The notes under the pieces: generated by a model | Database searches by the model: none | Told to the model about the DNA's origin: nothing | The model's input: only the letters and a program-made list of their open reading frames with translations | Assembly: GCF_024763615.1 (NCBI RefSeq) | Contig: NC_077223.1 | Location: 23,126,001 to 23,190,000 of the forward strand | DNA length: 64,000 nucleotides | Reading direction: 5' to 3' | Source of the DNA: Phlebotomus papatasi | Taxonomy: Eukaryota; Arthropoda; Insecta; Diptera; Psychodidae | Program-made: the position numbers and the translations under genes | In this document: one piece after another, positions 22,331 through 31,519 of the stretch | Layout: each line of letters opens with the position of its first letter | Position numbering within the stretch: the stretch's first letter is position 1

Positions 22331-22699
22331 CATTGTATCAAGAGCCAGAAAACAGAAAAAATCAATCCATGGCAAGAGACGGGATTACGAGGTAAGTTGT
22401 GAGTATAATGTGCTCTCCCTATAAAGCTAAAGAGTGAGTTTGACCCCTCCATAAATTCTCATACGTAGCGACTTAGAGACGACCTTTTCCTTGAGCGGAC
22501 GCTAGCCCACTGAAACTTCGTTTGCCGAAGCAACTCACTTTAAATTTGCATTCGGAAATATCGTTTCCCGTCAAATAATTTTGTCAGATATCTTTAAGAT
22601 TTCTGCAGAAAATATCTACACCTCTGCAGAAAATCTGCCGAGAAATCTGTAGATATTCCTACGAATTTTATTTGGGCTTGGGACAAAATTCGTCAGAAA

Positions 22700-22864
22700 T
22701 TTTACAAAAAAATGTTCATCAAATGATCATTTTACGAACAATGTGAAAAAAGTACAAAATTTTACGAACTTATTTGTGGGTTATACGATTCACGAGCATT
22801 TCGTAAGTCTGCCATAGGATTTCACAAACATTTACGAACAATTTTACAAATTTTTTTTTCTGTG
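22700..22864. mobile_element. Half of a CACAG foldback element
   Basis: Contains AATGATCATTTTACGAAC, GGGTTATACGATTCACGAGC and the terminal TTTTTCTGTG, corresponding to the right arm of 42418-42953. The left arm is absent. Confidence 0.7.
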
Positions 22865-23094
22865 TGTAGTTTTGTGGAATTTCAGGATGGCAGAACGTTT
22901 GAATTGCAATTTTATTGAGATAAATGTCCTTTTCATGAACTTGCTCACTTTTGTGTAACTCGTCGGTTTAAACGTTCGACTTTCCAACAGGTTTTTAGGT
23001 AAGTTCTCTCTGATATACCTTCGAATTGGGAAAGATAAAACCTCAACCAGAGAGTGCTCTCAAATCGGGAAAGGTTGTTACTGAACGAGAGGAC

Positions 23095-23510
23095 TTACGA
23101 CTTAAGCCGAGAGGCGGCTTAACCAAGCATGTGGCAAGTTAATTTTTTTATATGGAGCTATTTGAAGCCAATTTCTAAATTGATCATGGACTCAGCTCAC
23201 AGTGCTCCAAAGAAAAAAATATTTAAACAAAAATTTAGTGTATTTATCGCTCCATACAAGGCTCCATACGGAAAGGTATCTTATAATACGGAAAAACTTC
23301 TCACTTTTTTGTTATTTAGTGTAACGGTCGCAAGTGCAAAAAAATTTCCATATAAATTTTAATCGAAGTATGAGAAAGTGGCTTCAAATTTCAGGCAACT
23401 TGCCAGGGGCGTGGGTTTAACGTAATTATAATAAAAACAATGATTTGAATAAATTCCCATCAGTTTCCCACTAACTAAGCCGTTTTTTGGCTTAAGCCGA
23501 GAAACGGATT
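23095..23510. mobile_element. MITE of the GGCTTAAGCCGAGAG family with an internal insertion
   Basis: Outer ends (TTACGACTTAAGCCGAGAGG ... GGCTTAAGCCGAGAAACG) match 3245-3347. Between about 23130 and 23405 lies extra DNA with its own inverted ends (TGGCAAGTTAATTTT ... CAGGCAACTTGCCA), suggesting a nested second element. Confidence 0.55.
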
Positions 23511-23585
23511 AATCAGAAACTGATGGAAATGTAATCTTCGAATTCAGTTTCTTGTTTTCTTGTCTTCTTCTCAAAACCAAAAAGA

Positions 23586-23642
23586 CTCAATTTTCTCCAA
23601 AGCTTTCGACCCTTCGGTATGGGTCTTCCTCAGTGGACTGAG
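23586..23642 (-). ncRNA. Hammerhead-ribozyme-like motif of Penelope-element type
   Basis: Read on the minus strand: CUCA-G-UCCA (stem I, 5' side), CUGAGGA (core box CUGANGA), A, GACCC-AUACCGAA-GGGUC (stem II with 8-base loop), GAAA (second core box), GC (two-base stem III), UU (UH cleavage position), UGGA then GAAAAU then UGAG (stem I, 3' side). Both stem I helices pair (UCCA/UGGA and CUCA/UGAG) around an asymmetric internal loop. The extremely short stem III is a known trait of hammerheads in Penelope-like elements. All invariant positions are intact by eye. No PLE protein remnant was seen next to it. Activity is untested. Confidence 0.6.
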
Positions 23643-23689
23643 AATGTTTTAATTAATTTAGATAATTTTTTTTGGACAATTTTAAGAGC

Positions 23690-24045
23690 TAAAAAGTCTT
23701 CTTTAAGCCTTGTTCCCATGCCATATTTCAGCTTTCTACCTCATCTCTGAAAGAAATCATAAGGTAAAGTGATCTCATTTTATGTGTGGGTTACCAGAAT
23801 GGAGAGTGGAGGGAGGCGGTGGTATTCATTAATGAAAAGTTTATGTCATACACTGACCCTACCGAATTTCATCAAGATCGCTTTAGCAGTTCTTCAATTC
23901 GTTGTCAAAACTGGGATTTTTCGAAAGGATAAAAGCTTTTTTACAACGATTCTCAGCGTTTATCGTCCTGGTAGGTTCCAGCAATTTTTTAATCTTATAT
24001 CAGTACCTACAAAATGCACCTAACTCTCGTTTGGGGCGATACCGG
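23690..24045 (-). repeat. Second copy of the 16560-17235 repeat, single unit
   Basis: The reverse complement matches the 16.6 kb copy through CCAGGACGATAA...CGC, TTTATCCTTTCGAAAA and GATGAAATTCGGTA, then one C/T-rich unit ending 'gtagaaagctgaaatatggc'. Confidence 0.6.
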
Positions 24046-25349
24046 GACCAGATTTGACTATTATCCTTTCGCCTTTAAAAAATCAATAATTTTTATAAAT
24101 TTTCCGATAATTTAGTTCCACAACTTTAGCAAGCCACTGTAAATTCTTTTCTTCAAAAATGTCTCTTGTTCATCGTCAAAGTCAAAAGAAAATTTCATTG
24201 CTGTTCCAAAGACATTTGTTTCCTCTTGTCTTAGTTTTCTGCTTTATAAAAATTTCTTATATAGTAAAATTGTCTTTACAAAACAAATCACTTTTAACTA
24301 CTCACTGTGACCTTTCTTGTCTTTGGTGCTCAAATTTCTGTCGGTTTATCAAAGAGAATTTGATAATAGAATTGCACGTCTTTTCTTTTCGCAAATATAA
24401 AAAAAAACACTAAGAAGTCACCAAAAAAATGAGGGCGAATATCTCTCTTTTTTTACTCAACTTTCAAATCAACACTAATTCTATTTCAGAGACCAAAATG
24501 ATTCTTTTATCCGCAATTTTGGCAGTTTTCTTACATTCCTCTTTTTTCTTCTTACGTTATGGTTTTTTTACCAACATAAAAGTCATAAGATAGAACACTC
24601 TGGACAATTTAATTTACACCGAATTGATTTTCTTTTTTTTTTTGCTGCTGGAGGGAGAATTGGCATACAACAAGTCTCTGCTATCTTCGTCTGTTCCACA
24701 AAATTTCTAACAATAAATAATTTTTTTTTTAATATTTTCTTTTATCATTTCAACAACAAATATTGCTTGTGATATAAATTATAACTTGCATCGAATATTA
24801 CTTTGTTTTCAAAAGAACTTGTTTAAAAAAGCACTCCCCTTTCGCATTTTACCTTTTGATTCGTCTTCCTATTATGTACAAATACACATTCTCTTCACAA
24901 TCTTTCCCCTCTCTATTTAATTTATTAACGCGGGTACTCCAGCACAAACCCACCCATTCTCTAAATAAGATTACAAAAAGATAGTGTGGATAAATCATTC
25001 TATGATTTTGCTCTCTTTCTCACTTTCGATAAAATGGACTTACATAGATTTTAATATATTCTATACGAAATATATATATATTACTATATATAAATTACAT
25101 TACTTAATCTTACGTATTAATTAATATTAATTTAATTGAAAGAAAAAGTATACAATGAGTAAAAAAAACTTCCATATCCATCTTGTCTAAAGAGTAACCT
25201 TTACGACGACTTTTTATACAATTTTTAATGTTCAGAGTTTTAAATACAATATTATTGTCAATTTCAGAAAAGGAAAAATTGTTAACAATTGTTAGAATTT
25301 TGCATTGCATTATTTAGGTTCATAAAATATTTCAATGTCATCGTGTACC
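24046..25349. other. T-rich intergenic sequence
   Basis: Long T/A-rich stretches between the convergent genes. Open frames are short and biased by composition. No gene or repeat was recognised. Confidence 0.45.
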
Positions 25350-25394
25350 CTGATTGGCTGGAGCTTTGAAAGCTTTCAAGCTCCAGCCAATCAG
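25350..25394. repeat. Near-perfect 45-bp palindrome
   Basis: Arms CTGATTGGCTGGAGCTT and AAGCTCCAGCCAATCAG meet around a TGAAAGCTTTC centre. It could extrude a cruciform or be a tiny foldback remnant. Confidence 0.7.
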
Positions 25395-25575
25395 AGGACG
25401 AGAGTGCACATAAATAAATATATATACTGTTAAATAAATAATTACACGTGCCAAGTTCTTTTAAAAAATCTATGTTTTTCCCTTATGCGGATTGTTTTCA
25501 GGCATAAGACGTAACTTTGTTCCTCTTGCTCACGAAGATCTCTACTTCATAAGTCAGTAGGATTATTAAATGTGT

Positions 25576-25614
25576 CAGCATATTTTTGCTGATCGACTCA
25601 GCAAAAATATGCTG
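25576..25614. repeat. 39-bp hairpin with perfect 17-bp arms
   Basis: CAGCATATTTTTGCTGA and TCAGCAAAAATATGCTG surround TCGAC. No transcription signal is visible. Confidence 0.7.
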
Positions 25615-25699
25615 AAAACGCTGTTTTTTTCTGCTAACTGTGATCGCTGGGCAGTTTATTTTTAATGCCCACGAAGTGACACATACGGGAGTAATGCGA

Positions 25700-26120
25700 C
25701 ACATACACATAGCCTCTTTTCCTCAATTCCGTCCACCTTCAAGCGGGCTACATGCCTGATAGACCATGGTACACTCAGGTGAATGATAGAAGATTGGGTA
25801 ACCAACTCCAGTGGGTAGTCACGAACCTGAGGCTAACGAACAAGGGATCTGGTCTTTCTAGAGAGGGTTGGACGATGGGCTAACAACCCTTACCCGTAAA
25901 AGCAAGATTGTTACGAAAACTCGCAAGAAGCCTCCGATAGGACGGACTTTATGACAGCGACCTATGCTACGTTTCTGGAGCGAACTCACAGAGAGTCGCC
26001 AAGACTTAAGCAGGTTAGTCTGAGAGGCCCGTAAAAAGTGACAAAGCCATTGAGAAAGGCAAAATTTACCGTCTATTGACCCAGAACCGAAACTGTCTCC
26101 CAATCTAAGCAGGGACTATA
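25700..26120 (+). other. GC-richer retroelement-like fragment
   Basis: Composition is unlike its flanks, and open frames exist on both strands with stops. Phrases such as GGTAACCAACTCCAGTGGGT and CTGAGGCTAACGAACAAGGG look like the 5' region of a non-LTR retrotransposon, but no protein motif can be confirmed. Confidence 0.35.
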
Positions 26121-26209
26121 TAATTTAACAATTCGAAAACTTTGAAAATGACGATAGAAAATTCTAATATTTATAACCGAGTATTTTCGAAATTTGGTCA
26201 GAAATTAGC

Positions 26210-26427
26210 ATGGGTTAAGATGAAGTAATTTGGAATCATGTCTAATTTGGAACTGTGAGATCTCCTAACAGTTTTAGATGGCAAAAGGCAAAAACAATGA
26301 AGAAGTACTCTCAAACGTAAAGTCTTGTACTTCTTCGTGGTTTTCCTTTTCTCTTTGACCATCCGAAAAAGTGGGAAAATCTCAAAATTCCAAAATTGAC
26401 ATGATTCTAAATTACCCTAAATGTACC
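26210..26427. mobile_element. MITE related to 54349-54565, ends eroded
   Basis: Shares with the 54.3 kb copy TGAAGTAATTTGGAATCATG at one end, TGACATGATTCTAAATTACC at the other and the central inverted pair 'gaagaagtactctcaaacgtaaagtcttgtacttcttcg' words. About 218 bp, non-coding. Confidence 0.65.
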
Positions 26428-26576
26428 CCTTACTGAATGTACCCCTGGTGTGGTTACATTCAAAATGTTATCTTTTCGCATATTTCTAAGTAATTCTGGG
26501 GTGGAATGATAACTTTTCGACACTATCGAATCGATAGTATCTGCACAACACATGGATGTGCATTTCAAAGGAACCC

Positions 26577-26836
26577 GCCCAAGAAGCAAAATAGCTGCCT
26601 TATAGAACCAAGTATTAGACAAGTCTTTTAGTGCACTTTTAAAAGACTTAAAGTGAAAATTTTCTGGTGAAATTCCCATAGCAGCTCTTAAGATCCTTAA
26701 GAGTGCGCCAGTTTACTCATAGTAATCTCAGTGATGGTACCAAGAGCGTTATAAGTAAATAAATAGATTTTTGGTTCTATAATGCCTTTCTTAGGGAATT
26801 CTATAAAACTATTTTAAGAAAACATTGCTGCTTGGG
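26577..26836. mobile_element. TIR element with CCCAAGNAGCAA ends, 260 bp
   Basis: Left end CCCAAGAAGCAAAATAGCTG, right end ACATTGCTGCTTGGG. Both edges match the larger 18172-19962 unit. No clear target duplication was found. Confidence 0.6.
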
Positions 26837-27029
26837 CGAACACGTAGCCGTCATCTGTAATGGTAATCGAGAGGAAGTTCTGCTACAAAACACAACAGTC
26901 ATCAAGGCAACTGGGAACTACCTCACCATCACTAAGAAAATCACTGTAGAGCGAACAGCTCGGAATCTTCTTGGCAACATTGGAATCATCCTACAACCAA
27001 CTTCTTCAGCACCCACTCTTTCCCTCTAA
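26837..27029 (+). pseudogene. Unrecognised coding-like fragment, about 64 codons
   Basis: This stretch is clearly GC-richer than its surroundings and has a clean frame ending in TAA, reading VAVICNGNREEVLLQNT and continuing with Thr/Leu-rich sequence to APTLSL. The apparent ATG comes from the neighbouring MITE end, so the true start is lost. Beta-rich texture with a Cys and an N-glycosylation-like site (NTT) would fit the ectodomain of an envelope-type protein of an endogenous retroelement, but this is only an impression. Family not identified. Confidence 0.3.
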
Positions 27030-28136
27030 ACCTTGTCCTCTACCTAATCGCCTATAAGATCCATCCCCTATACAGTATCGACAAATCTATATCTGTTAGA
27101 TTAACTGAATGTCGACTTTTTACAGATTTTTAGGCTCACTGTGACATTCTTAAAAGAATAAGACTGTTGATAAACATCTATATTAGTTACACGAAGTGCA
27201 GCTATCGTTTAAAGTTTTCAGAATCGACAGTCGATAGTATCGAAAATAAGTTATCATGTCACCTCTGGACTTTAGCGTAATGTAATTCAGATAGACAAGA
27301 CATTGCAGTTTGTTATAAATTAATTTATATCTAGGTCGAGTTTCCTTTAGAAATATGTGAAAAATTTGCATTTTCAATGTAGCTCCACATTCTCCTAACC
27401 TATGAAATTGTAATATTTTCTGAAATACAATTTTCATATTTTCTTTTTTTCACATTTTCTTCTTAACTGTCTAATTTTACAAATCAAAAATAATTTGTAG
27501 CCTCTAGTCAACCACAGCAATGTATGCATGTAATTTATGTGATAATGAAATCTAAATTTGTGGAGAAGTTGAAATAAATTTTTCTCCATTTAGCACTACT
27601 TAGTGAAGACCGTGAAGACCAAACCTAGTCAAAAAATCAAACTATTTGGTTCTCAGAGCGGTGTTTGACCTTTGGTCGTGAATTTTGGGCAAGAAGGATT
27701 CCCCATATTAAGAAACCCTTGTCAATTGTCCAAAAAACGTTTCACAAAACCCGAGAAATCAGAAATACTTGTCAGTTAATGGATTTGAACCACTGCTTGG
27801 CTTTGGGTAATAGTAGAAATTCAACATTGATCTTTATTATCTATAAATAAAATAACCAGAAAAATAGTGAAGTTTAAGATCCTAATCCTAGAGTATTACT
27901 TTTAATACTTCACCTGTCTCAGCAGGATTATGCTTAGTTTCGTTTGAAATAAAGATAAATAAAAAAATAAAAAATATGATTTTAATTCCTTTGCCCTCAA
28001 AGATCGAATTGCGAAAGTAACTTCGAGGAAGAATTGAAGGTGTACATAGTTCGAAAATTACGTATAACAATATGACAATGTCATATGACAAATTTTCCTG
28101 ATAGATTCGGGATCAGAATAACAGTAAACCCAGTAA
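27030..28136. other. Intergenic, nothing firmly recognised
   Basis: AT-rich with scattered short frames. The sequence around 28060-28100 and 29205-29240 has related 'catatgacaatgtc' words, possibly the two sides of a host element split by the LINE insertion. Confidence 0.35.
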
Positions 28137-29103
28137 GCACGCGATCTGTCAGTTAACCCTGGCAAGACCGCACTAACCATTTGCACGAGAAAAACGAAAC
28201 TGGAAGGATTCAGAGCACCCAAGCTATTTGGGCAGGAACTAGTCTTTCACAAGGAAGTTAAATACCTTGGTATTTTACTTGATCCCAGACTATCCTGGAA
28301 GGGACATCTGGAAAACCGAATTAATGCGGCCACTAGATCTCTTTTCAGCTGTCGACGACTTTTCGGCAAGACTTGGAGTCTTTCACCGAAAATCGTATTT
28401 CTTACGGAGCTGTGATATGGTGACCGAGAGTCGAATTTAAAAATTCGGCGCGGGCACTACAACGGCTTCAAAGAATGACCTGTCTTGCGATAACAGGGGC
28501 CAAAAGGACAGCGCCAACTGCTGCTCTCGTAAGCGAGCATGGCAGCTCTGGGGTTTTGCTCAGCCGGAACTTGGAAGGTTGGTTGTCACCCAGCAGGCCA
28601 TACGAGAATACTCGATAAGTCTGTTGCTAGACATCCAGACCTTCTAATGAGGGATGACTTTCACATTAAGGAAAGACTACCCAAGAAATAAATTAAAGCA
28701 ATACTTCATACGAGGACTGATTGGGCTGAACACGCGGATGAGATAATTGAGTCCGATGCGGTCGCTCTATTCACTGACATCTGAATAGAATGGGTGTCCA
28801 ATGTAACATAATGTGCAGAGAATGCAATCAAACTGAGGAGACGGTCATTCACTATGTGTGTGACTGCCCCAGCTTATGTAACATCAGACGAGTGCTGCTA
28901 GGTAAAGCGGTGCGGTCTGATGAAGACCTATCAAGATTGAAGCCACCCTGTTTAATGGAGTTCATCAGAAAAACGCGCTGGCTTGGACCATCTTGCTCTT
29001 AATCGGGATTAATTCAATTGGGGATGCATAATGGACCCGAAAGGAGGGGCCTGGGTGCAGCGGTTCCGCGAGGAACCGCCCCCACTGTAATCTAATCTAC
29101 GCC
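28137..29103 (+). mobile_element. 5'-truncated, decayed non-LTR retrotransposon
   Basis: From 28152 an 87-codon uninterrupted frame matches the C-terminal part of a LINE reverse transcriptase (VKYLGILLDPRLSWKGHL, then SCRRLFGKTWSLSPK), ending at a TGA at 28413. After a degraded stretch, a frame at 28790-29002 gives the C-terminal zinc-knuckle-like motif CRECNQTEETVIHYVCDCP. The 3' end has a strong hairpin (GCGGTTCC GCGA GGAACCGC, 29058-29077) and a TAATCTAATCTA tail, typical of non-LTR 3' ends. 'cccagtaag' before and 'cccagtgag' after may be the target duplication. The clade (R1/LOA/I-like) is not settled. Confidence 0.8.
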
Positions 29104-31345
29104 CAGTGAGAATCTAATGGCCACTAGAAAGGACTCCATGTATCTAGCTTATACGAATCGGATATTCGATTAGTTTTTCCGAATTTACCACTTGAAAATC
29201 TTAAACTTGCCATATGATATTGTCATACTGTTACAGAATTCCCCTAGGACTATTTATTGTGTGTATAATCAGAAGTTCACTCGGTTCGTAATTCTAAGAA
29301 TTTTTATGTTTATGCACACTGAAAGGCGACCATCAATACGAGTGATAGCCAATTCCCAAATTACACCCAAGTTGAGAGAATCGTCTTGTTATTAAATTAA
29401 CCTAAATATGTTATTTTAGGTTTAAAATTATGTAAATTTTTAAACTTTATTTTATTCAAGGAGGAAAGCCCGTCTGAACTGAACGCATAAGTAAAATATC
29501 TTTTAATGTATGACAGATAGGTTGGGGAACTTTATAGTCCTTTACTCAAAACAAAAAAAGGGGAAGATCCCAGTATAATAATTAAAAAAAAAAAAAAAAA
29601 AAATATTTAAAAAATGCTGGAAGACAATACTCCTTTTCCAAATTTCCAACATTTTACAAACTCTGAAAAAAATTGAAACTTTCAATATGAAAGTAACTTT
29701 TTGTTTTTATCTTTTACGAACATTAAAAATATCGTTCATTTTTACCTGAAATTGTATCCTCTTTGAATGGATATGGAAGTATTTAAATCATTGTTATTTT
29801 TTTTTTATTTTTTTAAATAAATTCATCCGCACTGACTTGCTGATTTAGTAAAATATGGTTAGCACGAGAAAGAAGTTCTCAGTACTAACCTCTTTTTTTT
29901 AAAAGAAACTAATAACTTCTATTGAGCAAAACTTCATTTTTTTTTATCTTGCATTTCTTTCTTCAGCCACACACCAATCCAAGGCATTTTTTAAATTGGC
30001 ACAAAAAGGACATTTATTCTGGAAAAACTACCTTCTTTTTTTTTCTTCTATATAAAATACATCTATATACTAAATTGATTTCAAATGTGATTCCTCTTTC
30101 AAATTGTATAAAAATACAAATTCAGTTCAATCTTTTTTTTAAAGTGATTTTCTTGTTCTTCAAATATACAGTTGGGTTTATTTTGATAAAACTTTCTATG
30201 TTTCTTTTTTCATTAATCTGAATATATTTTTGTGGTCCATTTTGCTCGTGATTTTTTTTTTCTTTCTTAAATATTTCTATTGGTGATGTATTTTTCTATT
30301 TTATTTACTCTTATGTTTTTTTTTCTGGATAAGTTTTGTGGAAAGAAACAAAATGTAAAAAAGAGGGTGCAATGATAATTGTTTTTAATGTGACTCGCGG
30401 TAATTAATACTGTTTTTTCTTTTGTCTATTGATAAAAATTTGCTAAACAGAGAGGTTTGTTGGTAAATTATTGTTGATTAATATAAAGAATATAAATTCA
30501 AGAGTTAACAAGTAACGTGCTTTTTTTTCGGCGCATAATTCCAAATAAAACATGAATTATGTCCAAAATTAACTGTTCAATCATCTTAAAAAGAAACAGA
30601 ATAATTGGTGTGGTTTTTTTTTATAAATTATGTTTTACTGGATTTTATTTTTTTTTTGTAAATCTACAGGTAAAATGATTTTTTATCACTCTCACATTCA
30701 CATACTCGCGATTTTCATTTTATATTTCAAATATTGTATACAGAAATAAAATATTACAGTAAAGATTATACATCGTTCACATCCAGTCTTTCTTTCTGCT
30801 AAAAAAAACATCCATTTGACAATTTTTTTTAAAATTTTTATACTTTTTTTCATGCATTCATTCATCTTTCAAAATTTACGTAATCATTCTGTAAAATATC
30901 CTTCTAAATACGTTTTTTTACACAACATTCACTCACGCACAATCACAACACAATCACTCACTGTATTCTTCTTGAAGAATTTTCCCTTTGATTATTTTGT
31001 TTTTTTGTTTTCTAAATCATTACATAAAATAGCACTACAATCTAATCATAATTTTTTTTTTCTTAATTTGAAAACAAACTAAATTTTTCGCCCTGGACAA
31101 TTTCTGTTTCTCTCTAAAATATATATTTTTTTAAATATAAAATGATAAAAATTGATAAAACAAAAAAAAAGGTAAAATGTGTCTGGACTGTTTTTTAAGG
31201 GCGCAAATCTCTTTTCAAATTGTCTTCTAAAAAAAAAATCTTTTAATTTTTTTTCCTTACAATTGTAAAAATGTGTCTCGTTCTTTTTTTTCTCTTATCA
31301 TTTTTTTTCTGTCCCTTAAATATTTATAAAATAGTATTCCCAATG
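29104..31345. other. T-rich region, probable long 3' UTR of the phosphatase gene
   Basis: The plus strand is strongly T-rich from about 29900 to 31340, that is A-rich in the sense of the minus-strand gene, with several TTTATT motifs (AATAAA on the minus strand). A poly(A) run is at 29582-29603. No independent gene was seen. Confidence 0.45.
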
Positions 31346-31519
31346 TTACGTGTTATTCACGTCATTTGTGCTGGGCGGACTTCCCGATTGCAAAATGGGC
31401 TGATTTGAATTGCACAAAACACTATAAACCGATTCCACTTTGCTCAATTTCTCAAATAAAGGTATCAAATCGAGCAATTCGGAATCCGTGTTGTCATCAA
31501 ACCAGGATTTCACTGGCAC
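31346..31519 (-). CDS. CTD phosphatase exon 5 (C-terminus)
   Basis: 57 codons and TAA: VPVKSWFDDNTDSELLDLIP closes the HAD fold, followed by a short Ser/Asn-rich tail. The acceptor GATTTCAG is at 31520-31527. Confidence 0.92.
   Translation of the reverse strand: MPVKSWFDDNTDSELLDLIPLFEKLSKVESVYSVLCNSNQPILQSGSPPSTNDVNNT

Noticed and set aside
29922..31082. Phe/Ile-rich frames that look like membrane proteins
   Set aside because: They come from T-rich DNA (probable antisense of a 3' UTR), not from real membrane segments.
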